64,000 bases of DNA from Palaemon carinicauda (taxonomy: Eukaryota > Arthropoda > Malacostraca > Decapoda > Palaemonidae). Position numbers and translations under genes: made by a program. Location of the stretch: positions 64,120,581 to 64,184,580 of the forward strand of contig NC_090757.1 in assembly GCF_036898095.1 (NCBI RefSeq), given 5' to 3'. Under the pieces are notes generated by a model that saw only the letters and a program-made list of their open reading frames with translations, was not told the DNA's origin and ran no database searches. Within the stretch, counting starts at the first letter, position 1. Each line of letters starts with the position of its first letter. Shown here in pieces: positions 42,887 through 54,377 of this stretch.

Positions 42887-43193
42887 GGCTACTTTTCATT
42901 ACCTCCCATTCCTTACCTCTCTCTATCTCTCTAACAAATGATATCTTTGTTGCTCCTCAAAGTTTCATTTATATTGAAAATCAATCATGATTCAATTTTC
43001 CTTACTTTCTCCAATCTCGCACCATCGGTCACATCGCAGTATTTTCTAAATTTCCGGAAAATCCGCGATATATGTATATACATGTGTTATGAAAAAAAAT
43101 CCGCGATATATGTATATACATGTGTTATGAAAAAAATCCGCGAAGTGGTGAATCCGCGATGGTCGAACCGCGAAGTAGCGAGGGATCACTCTA
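41365..43193. mobile_element. Non-autonomous DNA transposon with TIRs and TA target duplication
   Basis: The left end CAGTGAGCCCTCGTTTATCG is mirrored at the right (CGCGAAGTAGCGAGGGATCA, then CTC). Both ends are flanked by TA. CCGCGATAGGTGAAAATCCG near the left and ATCCGCGATGGTCGAACCGC near the right extend the similarity. No transposase frame is present, and the inside is AT-rich with three GA/CT microsatellites. The TIR style and TA target fit the Tc1/mariner-pogo superfamily. A 39-40-bp direct duplication lies at about 43055-43130. Confidence 0.75.
42036..42098. repeat. (GA)n microsatellite
   Basis: This is an uninterrupted GA tract of about 60 bp inside the TA-flanked DNA transposon. CT tracts of similar type lie at 42306-42352 and 42840-42882. 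Confidence 0.95.
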
Positions 43194-43395
43194 TACAAAA
43201 TATTTTATTTTAATTTTTAATTACTTCTCATGTAGGTTATTTATTTCCTTATTTCCTTAACTCACTGGGCTACTTTTCCTTGTTGGAGCCCTTGGGCTTA
43301 TAGCATCCTACTTTTCCAACTAAGGTTGTTGCTTTGCTAGTAGTAGTAGTAGTAGTAGTAGTGGTAATCTTAATAATAATAATAATAATCAACTG

Positions 43396-44625
43396 TCATT
43401 AAGAGAATGCCTTGCCTCACAAATTACCTTCCTTTTCCATCCAATCTGTTCCATACCTAGCTTCCAGGTTCCATCTCTAGACATGCGACAAAGGTAGATG
43501 GATCCTATGTTTATAAGCTAGAAGTCTTGTATGATCTTCTCCAGTCCTTTCCTTTCAGCTCTTCATGAGTTGTCACAGAGACGAAGCACAAGTCCATACT
43601 CCTTGGCCGATTCATTACTTTTCCGTCCTGGATCAGTTGGAACTCTTGCTCCATACTTAGTCTTGAGGACTTTATACTTTTGGTACTCGAGTTACTTGTA
43701 GTGCATGCAGCCCTTTGTTTATAGGGAAAGTACCCATTTCTTTCCTCGGGTGTTCACAAAGTTGTTCACCTGATTATTTATGCTTGGGTCAGTTAGAATG
43801 ACTTGTTCAGAGAATGAGAATGAGACCACTACTTGGTCATATTTACAATGTGAGAACTTTTATACAGCCTGATATGTAACTTTTGTTAATATTGCATATT
43901 TGTATTAATAAATTTTTAACCGAGTCCATTTTCAAATATTCTTTTAAACTATGTTGTAGATAGGTTTAAGTATCCTTGCTTTGTGACATTTAGTTGTTGA
44001 ATAGTGGTATCCATTAGTCTGAATAGATATACAATGAAACTCTAGTTACAATGCTGTTATATTTGGTAGTATGGACAAACCATATAGTTACCTTTCCTTA
44101 TAGGAGTTAATGTTCAGTGTGACCTGAATGGCACTCTGTAGAAAATGATAAAGGATGCACCAACCATTCGGTCCCCAGATGCCTTACTTTCTGACCTACT
44201 TTTCATTCATTTCTTCCAATCTCCTCTTCTTTCCCACCGGTATCCCTACATTAAGGGGTCGGTTGCCTGATGCACCCTCTCCAATGCCTTTTACCGTAGG
44301 CATCCTTCACCTCATTTCGCCATCTAATTCTTTACTTCCCTCCCGATTTTTCCCATAACAAGTTCCTCCCAAGCACTCTTCACTCTCCCCACCATCCATG
44401 CTCAACACGTGCCCACATCATCTCAGTCGTGGCACTCCTCATTTAAGAACAAAACCAGGTTAACTATAAGAGAGTTGAGACATGGCCGAGAGGTCTTTTA
44501 ACTAATAATAGTAATAGTTATAAGAGTAACGATGGTTAGTTTTTTTCCTGATAATTCTTGATTTTCTATTTATTAGTTTGTAATGTAGATTTTCAGAAAT
44601 AATTTGTTACTCGTTTATTTTACAG
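43396..44625. other. Intron sequence without recognisable genes
   Basis: This is the last part of the 7.5 kb NAA10 intron. It contains AT-rich unique sequence, a pyrimidine-rich stretch around 44200-44400, and the acceptor of the terminal exon at 44615-44625. I see no transposon coding sequence. Confidence 0.6.
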
Positions 44626-44773
44626 GATATCAGAAATTGAACCAAAATACTATGCTGATGGTGAAGATGCCTTTGCCATGAAAAGGGATTTGTGCTCCTT
44701 TGCACTTCAAAATGATGTCACTCCAGCTGACCCAAACTCATTTTTTGACAATAAAAAAAATGAAGATAAGTAA
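44626..44773 (+). CDS. NAA10: N-alpha-acetyltransferase 10, terminal coding exon
   Basis: The acceptor TTTATTTTACAG ends at 44625. The exon completes the split Thr codon and reads [20 protein letters not shown], then [20 protein letters not shown] and a short Lys/Asn-rich end with TAA at 44771-44773. The first part is the conserved end of the NAA10 GNAT domain. The tail after MKRDL is only about 26 residues, much shorter than the long acidic tail of vertebrate NAA10. This gives a protein of roughly 178 residues if the unseen N-terminus is standard. The 3' UTR follows; an AATAAA at 46128-46133 is a possible but unproven poly(A) signal. Confidence 0.92.
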
Positions 44774-46552
44774 TTTCAAACCTGGATATGATTTGGAATT
44801 TTTATGACTCATGAGCAATTTTTCTTCCTCTCAGGTGTAATGTAAATTAATATTAGAACATGTTACACCCCCTTACATTTTTCTACTAAGGGTCAGTAAT
44901 TTACAAACAAAATGAACCATGTTAATATTGTACAGATTATACAAAATTTTTGAGCCGGTAAACATTTATTGCAAGTTGCACTTGTAATTACCAGCTCCTG
45001 CTATTCATTTGTTGTTCATTGCTAAGTTACTTTTATGCCTCCCTGTAATGTCTTTGCTATTATTCTGATTTCTGTTATGGAAAATAATGATTGAAGTTGA
45101 ATGAGATACAGTAAGTAGCACTTATTATTTGTTCAATCTAAGTACTGCAGCTGAGGTACTTGTAGTAAATTCTTGAAGAAAATTACAAAACTGGATCTGA
45201 TGTATGTTTTTCCTACTTTAGATTTGAATATTGCATTTTATTGAATTGTAAAGGGCAGGATTATTGAATGGATTTTCATAGTTGAAAGGATATAAAAAAT
45301 AGAACTGGTTTTGCCTAGTACTGTAGGAAGTGGAATAGCATTAATTTTAGTAACTCTACTTCATGGAATAGATAAAATGAAACATTAGTATACACTTCTG
45401 CAGGTTTCAAAGTAAATTCATCCTGTTTGTTTCTGAAGTGACATCGTAGAAAGTTAAATTAGTAATTGATGTTGATTTTTCACAACTGTCATTACACTGT
45501 AAGTTATTTCCGTATGAGGCATACAGTTTTATGTATGTAGTGGTATTTGTGTGTTTGATGATTGGTTGTAGGATTGGTACTGATGTAAAGATGTAAATTC
45601 CTGTATTGAAACCACTCGTTTTGGTATTTTATGTTCAGCTTTTATATTAGTGTTTTAACCAAATTTCCTAAGTTAGTCTCTGTTTAATATTATTTCTTTT
45701 TTAGTTTTGTACCTAATTCGTGTGAAGATCTGAAGTAGATTTCCAGAATCCATTATATTTTACCAGATAAAAAGATTTAGGATGTGCCTAGTAGTGGAAT
45801 AATTTGGTTATGCATATAGTTGTTGTGTATGATCCTAGAAGGGAGTTACTGTCTATGGCGTTGCCTGGTCCTTTTTATGAAATAGTTAGGGTTCTTTGCA
45901 TTGACCTTTTAGTTTCAGAGTTGCTTCCTACCAAATCTTTTGTCTCAGTATATTATTATAGAGACTCATTAAAGTTAAAGAATCACATTGCTGGACTCAT
46001 GATACTCGGCTGAAGTATAGCAGGTCCTTAAGTTACAAATATTTGGAGATACAAACACCAATCGAACTGAAATAATGTCTTGGTGTATCAAAAGTTTGTA
46101 TGCTGTAATAAGATAAAGAAATATGGTAATAAAACAATATTATATCACTTAATACAGCAAGCAAAAAAAATTCAATAACCTGATATTTATTAAATATGAA
46201 ACGGCACGATTTGTTGCCTTTTTTGCTGAAAATTGTAGGCATGGGACTCAGATTAGGCGTTCCTTAGACCAAAATTCAACTTTCAAACCGTTTGACTTAC
46301 AAGCAGCTTCTTGGAACTTATTTTGTAAGTTGAGGTCCTTATGTATTGCATTTCAATTGATAAACGATATTGTAACATATTAAAGGTACACAAGTTGGTC
46401 AGGTAAATGAGAAGAGCCCAAATAGAATGGAGGAAAAGTAGAAGTCAGAAAGTGATACTTGCAATGCACCATGCAAGGCACACTTTAAACGGTAATCCCT
46501 CCTTCGTGGGGTTCTTCCCAGCCTTGTGCCAGTGTAGAAATACTTTGTAGTA
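44774..46552. other. NAA10 3' UTR and downstream sequence
   Basis: AT-rich sequence follows the NAA10 stop. An AATAAA lies at 46128-46133. No other gene is visible. How far the 3' UTR extends cannot be read from the sequence. Confidence 0.5.
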
Positions 46553-46858
46553 TTAACCCTTTTACCGCCAACGCTATTTGGAACTTTCCAACCCTTAACC
46601 CCCAAGCGTTTTCTTTTTCAAGCACATTTTGCAATATATTTTTTTTTAATTGCACTAACAGCCTTAATTTTTGTCATAGTGAGGTCAGGTTGGTCTCATT
46701 ATTTTGGAAAATGCCTGAAGTTTCTCATAAAGTTATCAAAAATATGCAAAAAAATGTAAATAGCAGTTTTTTGCAAGGACGTACCGGTACGTCCATGGAG
46801 CTAAAGGGATGAGTTTTGTGAAACCTACCAGTACGTCCATTAGGGGTAAAAGGGTTAA
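46553..46858. mobile_element. MITE flanked by TTAA, piggyBac-like
   Basis: This 306-bp element has TTAACCCTTTTACCGCCAAC at the left and GGGGTAAAAGGGTTAA at the right, so the ends are inverted repeats within duplicated TTAA. Inside is a palindromic GACGTACCGGTACGTCC motif at about 46778-46794 and a variant (CTACCAGTACGTCC) near 46835. There is no ORF. TTAA targeting is the hallmark of piggyBac-type transposons. Confidence 0.8.
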
Positions 46859-48262
46859 AAGATACAACAATAAGAAGGGAGTGTAAATGGGCAAGCTTAG
46901 CTATAGGGAAATCAGTTTGTGAGGGTTAGGATTTGTAGAATGCTAATAATGTCTCTTGTATTTATTTGAAAATTCACTTAAGTATCATTTGTAATTGGTT
47001 GGTAGGAGACGTCATGTTTTTTTCTATACTATAAAACCTTGCAATATTTCTTTGCTATAACTATAGAATGTCTCTATACTGCATGTAGAGTTTTTTCATC
47101 TATCTCTTAATGCCATAGTAGTTTACCTTATTAGATAATTTGATGTGTTCATATGGTAAAAATAATTTTCTGGGCTCAACCTGTGTCGCTCCGTAAATGC
47201 TCCTTAAAGCACCATTTCTAAGGTATAAATACTGCTAAATATACCAGAGTAAAAAGTTGCATGGAATGCCAGGAATATACCCAACTCGCCCTAATAGGGT
47301 GTCTGTATATAATAACTGGGGTGTGTGAAACCACTACCAGAGATCCCTTACCAATTAGTCTTCTCCCTCCTCAACATCCCCCGTTACTACATGGTGTCGT
47401 TCTGTACAGCTACTGCCCCCCCCCCCCCACCACTACCACTACCCATCCTTCTCCCATCATTCCTTCTAAGCACCTGTGTACGTTCGGACATGTTTTTCGT
47501 AGCTCTGTGTTATTTTGTGTTTTTGAAGATGTCAGGCGTTTTGGAGATCCCTGCTCCCAAGTTGAGTATTATATTTGTCTGTTTGGGATTTCTAGGTAGC
47601 GACACACGTTCATTTAATAACCCTGTTGGTTTTTCTCTCAGCCGCTTTGTTGACGCTCCCTTACGGGTGTGTATGCGGCCATTTGGTGTCGCTTCCTCGG
47701 GATCTCTTTGTGATGAACTCTTTCCATGTTATAATTCTATATTGTCATGAAGCTTCACTTTAAAACTGTGTATTCTGTATAAGTTTTCATAGAACTTTAC
47801 CAGTAGAGTTTCTTACCGTTGTTAGACAGTGATGATCATCTATAGCAGTCCTCTGATAACCAAATATGGGAAGGTTTTCTCTGTTATAAGGGATAGAAAC
47901 AAAAACATTACTGGATCTATATCATAATGTCATTTGTGAAAAGGTGTGAAATGGTTTGGTTTTATATCAAGATGTTTGTTCCAGAAAATGTCTAGGTCTG
48001 TACTGCATCCTGCTTGCCATTTTATATTTGAAATTGTTACAAGGATTTTCAATGTTATGTGGTTCATTGTATCAACGTAATTTGAACATTTATACTTTGA
48101 ATTGATTATGTGTTATTAGTACAGCCAAGAGTTTTGTTTGTGTACTGTAGTTATAAAATTCAACTGTAAATGGTTGAATATATTATGGCATTTACGTTTG
48201 AAAATATATTTGAGACCTAAATATATATTTGCTACTTATATCCCTGAGTCAATAATAAGATT

Positions 48263-48359
<97 letters not shown>

Positions 48360-48589
48360 CTATAGTGATATGAGAACAAGGGTGTCACATATAAAAGATA
48401 GAAAATATTTTAAACATGTTTTCCATAACTGACAGTAATTTTCATTTGATATACTACTGTAGTCCACTTGTAAGTCTCGGGTGTAAACTAATTTAGGTAA
48501 TATTGGATTCATTCAAGTAATTTTAAATTGTTAACTGTATTCTTAAATTCTTTCCTCTGCTAATGTGTCTTAACCATCATTTTTATGAA
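46859..48589. other. Intergenic sequence, no gene recognised
   Basis: AT-rich sequence includes a C-run near 47418 and a long TA tract (48266-48358). Open frames around 47261-47750 have no recognisable domain and begin in low-complexity sequence. Confidence 0.5.
48266..48358. repeat. (TA)n microsatellite
   Basis: This is an uninterrupted TA tract of about 90 bp. Confidence 0.97.
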
Positions 48590-48885
48590 TAGAACTTACC
48601 TGGCAGTTATATATACTGTATATAGCTTAGTCTCTGACGTCCGGCAGAATTTTTCAAAAATCGCGGCAACCGCTGTGTGGTGGTTGTGCGGTTAGGTGGT
48701 TAATAACTCTTACAGGGTGGTACTTGGAATCATTCCCGTTTTCTGTTCCTCAGATCATCTCTGCCGGTTGGACTGACAGCATCGTTGGTCCGCCATTGGA
48801 GTTTTTCATTTTGCTTTCCCTGTGTCGCTGTACTGGACTTATTTTTGGTGAAGTACATTGATTTGGGGATTTTGCTATTATTGAT
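48590..48885 (+). mobile_element. Older DIRS-A left end (first half of a split element)
   Basis: AACTTACCTGGCAGTTATAT, GACGTCCGGCAGAATTTTTC and TTTTTGGTGAAGTACATTGA match the left ITR and leader of DIRS-A copy 3. The sequence breaks at about 48885 where copy 4 begins. A gag N-terminus of a different DIRS-A variant resumes at about 55953. Confidence 0.7.
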
Positions 48886-49040
48886 ATGTTTTAAATATAA
48901 AACTTACCCGCTGGTTATATAAAGAGCTGAAGTCCCCTGACGCCCTGGCAGAAATTCAAATTCTCGCGTTATCGAAGATACGGCAGGTGTACAACCGCAC
49001 CCTAGCGGTAGCTCAGGTGGAACAACACACCAACTTCTGT
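48886..49040 (+). repeat. DIRS-A copy 4 left inverted terminal repeat
   Basis: It matches the reverse complement of about 55765-55935, including GGTGTACAACCGCACCCTAG and CGGTAGCTCAGGTGGAACAA. Confidence 0.8.
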
Positions 49041-49259
49041 TCTTCTTCTGCCGCCATAGCTGGCTGACATATTGAAGTTCGCTCTCGTGGTTTTACTCTC
49101 TTGGGAAGTTGTTTGGTGATGTACAACGTTCTTATCTGAGTTTAAGCTATCGTTAATTATTTTCTCTTGTTTCTAATCTTGAAATCTCTTTGTTTGAGGT
49201 TATCTTTATTAATATTTCCCTTATTTTTTGCTCGTCGGTCTTTCACGTAACCATTCAAA

Positions 49260-52256
49260 ATGGCTGACTCCTCCCCTGCTTTACGTAGGTGTGTTAGTGA
49301 AGGGTGTCGTACTTGACTTCCTAAAGGATCTATTGATCCTCATACTATTTGTGTGAAATGTAGGAGTAAATTTTGTGGTTGAATCAGTAGAACTTCAAAA
49401 GTTCAAAGTTGGAGCAAATGCTTTTTTGTTGACCAGGCGGACATGAGTCTTTTTATAGTTTATTTATGACATTTGTTTTTGATGTTGTTGATAGTTTATT
49501 ATATGACATGTCTGTTTTGACGTTGTTTCTTATTTTAGAATGATTTATTGTTAATTTGTTCTCTTCATTTATTTATTTCCTTATTTCCTTTCCTCACTGG
49601 GCTATTTTTCCCTGTTGGAGCCCCTGAGCTTATAGCATCTTGCTTTTCCAACTAGGGTTGTAGCTTGGATAGTAATGATAATAATAATAATGAGTGTCTT
49701 TCTTTAACTGATGATGATTTTGTAACATACGATCGTTATGTTACGAGACTAGAGAGGGATAGAGTTAGGCATAGTTCTTCACGATCTGTGGATAGAGCCT
49801 TACCTAATGTTAATGTTCCTAATCCTATTCCTTCCCCCGTGGTGGTAGATCAGGAACCTACTATGAAAGACATGTTTACCGCTATTTTGACTCTTGGTGA
49901 GAAAGTTGAGTCCTTAGCGGCAGATAGAAATACGATTTTTTCCGAGTTAAAGGTACTGAAAAACCGTGATTCTGTCGGAACTGTGGAAAGTGTTTCGGTG
50001 TCTGATGTTAGTGTACCGAAAAGTCGTGACTCTCTCGGTAATGTGAAAAGTGTTTCTAATGTGTTTAGTGTTGCGGAGGGTGCGTCTGCACGATCTTGCC
50101 GTTCACCTAGCCTAAGACCTCTTTCGAGCTCTCGAACCCATGGGAGAAGTAATGTCGAACGGCTTAAGGGAACGAGAAGCATCATCAATCGTGCAAACGT
50201 CCCCTCGAACGTTCCTGTTGCCGTAGCTCAGGCCGTTCACCCACATCGTAGGAAAGGTGAGGTTCATGCGTTATCCCCGTCTTCCGATGAAGGGTCGGGG
50301 AGTGAGATCTGGCGTCGCGCGTCAAGACCGCTTAAACGGACGCATGATGTTTCTCAGCGTCAGGTATCGCCTGTGCGTCCAGGATGTAGTTCGTGGGACT
50401 CACCGGAACGTTTCCGTTCTCCCATCGCTTGCACTCCGGCTAAACATCCAGATCACCGTGTTCGTGTGGATAAAATTTCTTCCGATTCAGACCTTGTTTC
50501 GATTCATGCTCCCCCTCTTCCTTCAGATTGGCTTTCTTCTCCCGAAATACGTGGTGAGGTTGGATCGAATATTCCTTTAGGGAGTTCTGTAGATCCTAAA
50601 TGGTCTATGCTTGTGACTATGAAGGAACAGCTCTCGTCGTTGATGGATTCTTTTCAACCAGGTGTTGGCGGTATGTCTGGGCGTCAGGCGTCAGACCAGT
50701 TATCTCACAGGCGTTCGATGGTCTCTGGTGCTGACGAGTTATCGCTAAGGCGGTCTCCCATTCATAGTGTTCAACGCCAGGTTGATTTTGATGAGTTACG
50801 TCAGAGAGGCTTGGTTGACCGGTTTTCGCCTTCTGGTCGTGTGGAAGAACATCGGCATCGACAAGTGGACGAGACGCGTCAACGTTTTGAAGTAATGGAT
50901 CGCCCGCGTCAACACCTTTTGGACGCGTCGCGTCAAAACATCGATTCTCAGCGTCGACATCTTGACAGCTTTGATCGTTCGCGTCAACAGTTTTCGGACT
51001 CTACGCGTCCACTCAGCGATCTTCGGCAGTTGCCTTCTGAGTCCAAGCGTCAATCTGGTCAACAGCAGTCGGATCCTAAGCGGTCTAGGCAGTTGTTAGT
51101 TGACGAAGATCGTCTACCCGTCCATGTTTCTCGTCAATCTACTTCAACCTCTCCCCGTCAGTTGGATGCAGATATTGGCTTTGACAGGCAATCCCATCCG
51201 GACTTTGTTCCTTCGGTTCAGGCTGCAGCAGTTGCTGCACTGCCAGAAGACGAACTTGAGGAAAAGTCGGATGTGGACGATCCTATTGAGGAAGTCTCTG
51301 AGAATGAGGAGGAGAAGCATTATCAACATGATGTTGATCTTCGCAAGTTTATGTTGATTCTTACTGGAATTTTCCCGGATCAGTTTACTCCTGTGGCCCC
51401 TCGTTCTCCGCCTTCTGAGTTCATCTTAGGTAAAGCTACCAAAGCTCTAGTTTATACCAAGATGGTTCTTTCTCGATCCTCTAAACGGGCCTTGAAATTA
51501 ATGGGTTCCGGGTTGGACTCTAAGAAATCTTTTGGCAAGACGGCCTTTGCCTTTCCACCCGCTAGGTTGGCTTCTAAATCTAGTGTGTGGTACGAGACTG
51601 GTGAAGTGTTGGGCTTGAGTTTTCCTTCGTCTGCCCAAGGGGATTTCTCAAGTTTAGTAGATGCTTCTCGTCGTCTTGCCTTAAGGAAAATGAAGATTTG
51701 GTGGCCTATTCCAGAGTTCGATCATTTGCTTAAAGGTCTGTTCAGGGCCTTCGAGGTGTTTAATTTCTTAGACTGGGCTCTGGGGGCTTTGAGTAAGAGG
51801 GTCTCAGATATGACGGATACGGACACTAGTGGACTGGTTCATTTGATGTCCTGCTTGGACAAAGGTGTGAGGGATGGCTCCAACGAACTAGCTGCCTTGT
51901 TCACGGCTGGAATCCTCAAGAAAAGGGCCACGATGTGCTCTTTTCTCTCTGCAGGAGTGTCTCCCTACCAGAAAACGGGCCTTCTTTTCGCTCCATTGGC
52001 TAATACCTTATTTCCGCAAGAGTTGGTAGGCGAAGTGGCCACTGCTCTCACGCAGAAGGCCATGCATGACTTAGTTACTAATACGACAAGGAAAGTTTTG
52101 CCGTCGACGTTTTCCTCTCGTAAGCCTAAGGAATCCTCTTCTGGTTTTCGACCTTCTCAGTCCTTTCGTGGGAAATCCTCTGGAAGGGGCTCTTTCAAAC
52201 CAGAAGGAAGGAAACCTAGAGGCAGAGGGGGCAAGTCCGGCCGAGGTAAAGTCTGA
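49260..52256 (+). pseudogene. DIRS-A copy 4 gag-like protein, N-terminus interrupted by a LINE end
   Basis: The ATG at 49260 opens MADSSPALRRCVSEGCRT, then TGA at 49314-49316. The Cys cluster (CVKCRSKFCG) then runs into a LINE 3' end at about 49384. The gag frame resumes at about 49692 (NECLSLTDDDFVTYDRYV) and stays open to 52256, about 855 residues. This part has a Ser/Arg/Pro-rich linker and a central segment of RQ-rich degenerate repeats (about 50780-51130). The conserved domain APRSPPSEFILGKATKALVY and an Arg/Gly-rich end (SGRGSFKPEGRKPRGRGGK) follow. Codons between the two halves are lost at the insertion. Confidence 0.85.
49384..49694 (+). mobile_element. LINE 3' end inserted in DIRS-A copy 4 gag
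   Basis: The segment from GAATCAGTAGAACTTCAAAA through the shared tail (CCCTGAGCTTATAGCATCTT, AACTAGGGTTGTAGCTTGGA) to a TAATAATAATAAT tract equals the reverse complement of about 38885-39215. It is a heavily 5'-truncated copy of the LINE at 38877-41160. Confidence 0.88.
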
Positions 52257-54377
52257 CTGCCCTTTCCTTCAGACAGCAGTGGGTGCCAGGTTGACTCACT
52301 TCTGGGAGGCTTGGGAGAGAAATGGAGCGGACCCCTGGTCCGTCCAAGTGTTAAAGGAGGGTTACAAGATCCCCTTCCTGGCAAATCCTCCTTTAGTCAC
52401 AGATCCGGTGGATCTTTCGCCCAAATACAGAGAGGGACCGAAGAAGCAAGCCATGCGTCCTCAGACGTCTCTTTTATTAGAGAAGCAAGCAATAGAGGAA
52501 GTGCAGGATGTTACGTCTCCGGGGTTTTACAACCGCCTTTTCCTAGTACCCAAGAGTTCCGGGGAGTGGAGACCGGTTCTGGACGTAAGTGTGCTAAATA
52601 GTTACGTCCAAAATTCGACGTTCACTATGGAAACTCAGAAGACAGTTCTGGCGGCTGTGAGGAAGGACGATTGGATGGTCTCTATAGATCTTCAGGACGC
52701 CTATTTCCACCTTCCGATTCATCCCAGCTGCAGACGTTATCTGAGGTTCATGGACGGAAACAATGTCTTCCAATTCAGGGCTCTTTGTTTCGGACTCTGC
52801 ACGGCTCCTCTTTTGTTTACCAAGATCATGCTGAATGTGACAAGCATGCTGCATTCGAGGGGAATCAGAGCCTCTCTGTATCTGGACGATTGGCTGATAA
52901 GAGCCTCCTCAGCCGATTGTTGTTTGAAGGACCTCAAAATGACTTTGGATCTCTCCAGAGAACTGGGCCTCCTGGTGAGCTCGAAAAAATCGCAACTGAC
53001 TCCATCCCAGGAGATTCTTCATTTGGGGATGGAGATTCACAGTCGGAGTTTTCGGGCTTTTCCGTCGTCGGTTAGAATTCAGGCAGCCCTCCTAAAAGTC
53101 CAAACTTTCCTGAAGAGAGAACTTTCCTCCGTAAGAGATTGGATGAGCCTTCTGGGGACACTCTCATCATTAGAGAAGTTCGTGACCCTGGGGAGGTTGC
53201 ACTTGTGTCCTCTTCAGTTTCATCTCAATCGCCATTGGAAGAAAGGGGACAACCTCGACAGGGATTGCATTCCCATCTCGGTTTCCATCAAGTCTCATCT
53301 TCAGTGGTGGTTCAAGGAGCCCAGACTGAAAGAAGGCTTGTCTTTACTTCAGAAGAGCCCAGACCTCGTGTTGTGTTCCGACGCCTCCAACTCGGGGTGG
53401 GGAGCCACTCTAGAGAAGAAGGAGCTTTCGGGGACTTGGACTGTGGAGCAGACATCTCTCCACATCAATCAAAAGGAGCTTTTGGCTATTCATCTGGCTC
53501 TCATAGGCTTTGAGAAGCATATCAGGGGCAAAGTGGTCCAAGTCAATGCGGACAGCACGGCTTCGAGAAGCAGATCAGGGGCAAAGTGGTCCAAGTCAAT
53601 GCGGACAGCACGACAGCTCTGGCCTATATTGCGAAACAAGGCGGGACCCACTCTTGGCCTCTGTACGAGATTGCAAGACTTCTTCTCGTTTGGGCAGAGG
53701 AAAGGAAGGTGACTCTTTTGACTCGATTCATCCAGGGGGTCAACAATGTGAGCGCAGACAGACTCAGCAGGGGAGGTCAGGTTCTCTCCACAGAGTGGAT
53801 TTTACACCCGGACGTCTGCAAGAGTCTGTGGCGGTTATGGGACCGACCTCTCGTGGATCTCTTTGCCACCGCAAAGACAAAAAGGCTGGAGTGTTACTGC
53901 TCTCCGGTTCCGGATCCCGAAGCATTGCACATAGACGCCTTTCTGATGAACTGGTCACACATGGAGGTTTATGCTTTCCCTCCGTTCAAGATTCTTTACA
54001 AAGTGATTCAGAAGTTCATTTCCCACGAAGAGACCAGAATGACACTGATAGCTCCGTTCTGGCCGTCAAGGAGCTGGTTTCCAGAGGTACTGGAATGGAT
54101 GGTAGATTTCCCAAGAAGCCTTCCCATAAGACCCGATCTTCTCAGACAACCTCACTTGGCCCGAAATCATCTAAACCTCCGAGCTCTACGTCTGACTGCC
54201 TTCAGACTATCGAAAAACTCGCTAGAGCTAGAGGATTTTCGAAGAAGGCAGCCAAGGCAATTGCGAGGGCAAGGAGGTCTTCAACCATCAAGGTGTATCA
54301 GTCCAAGTGGGAGTTATTCAGAGAGTGGTGTAGGACTAACGCGATTTCCTCTTCCAGTACCTCTCTTACCCAGATAG
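52168..54377 (+). pseudogene. DIRS-A copy 4 reverse transcriptase / RNase H / MT-like, one frameshift
   Basis: The frame overlaps the gag end by 89 nt and reads LKEGYKIPFLANPPLV, WRPVLDVSVLN, IDLQDAYFHLPIH, FGLCTAP and the catalytic YLDDWLIRA (near 52880). RNase H starts at LVLCSDASNSGWGATL (near 53370). A 53-bp tandem duplication at about 53521-53626 shifts the frame. After it the second frame carries VNADSTTALAYIAKQGG, FIQGVNNVSADRLSR and the MT-like part (DLFATAKTKRLE, YCSPVPDPEALHID, YAFPPFKI) to 54377. This is the only break I see in the ORF. Confidence 0.87.

Larger units (their letters stand above)
41235..43395 (+). mobile_element. SINE-like repeat sharing the LINE tail, split by a TIR element
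   Basis: The left half (41235-41362, with CTTGGGGTAGAGTTCTCTTG) and the right half (43196-43395, with CTCACTGGGCTACTTTTCCT and the GGGCTTATAGCATCC block) together match the continuous copy at 58660-58868. A TAG/TAA-type microsatellite ends it. The head is unlike the LINE, while the tail is LINE-derived. Confidence 0.7.

Noticed and set aside
47261..47750. Overlapping open frames of 112 and 141 codons
   Set aside because: They start in low-complexity Pro/C-run sequence, show no domain, and no related frame is seen elsewhere in the window. No splice context was convincing.
48138..48365. Open frame of alternating Tyr and Ile
   Set aside because: It is the translation of a TA microsatellite.
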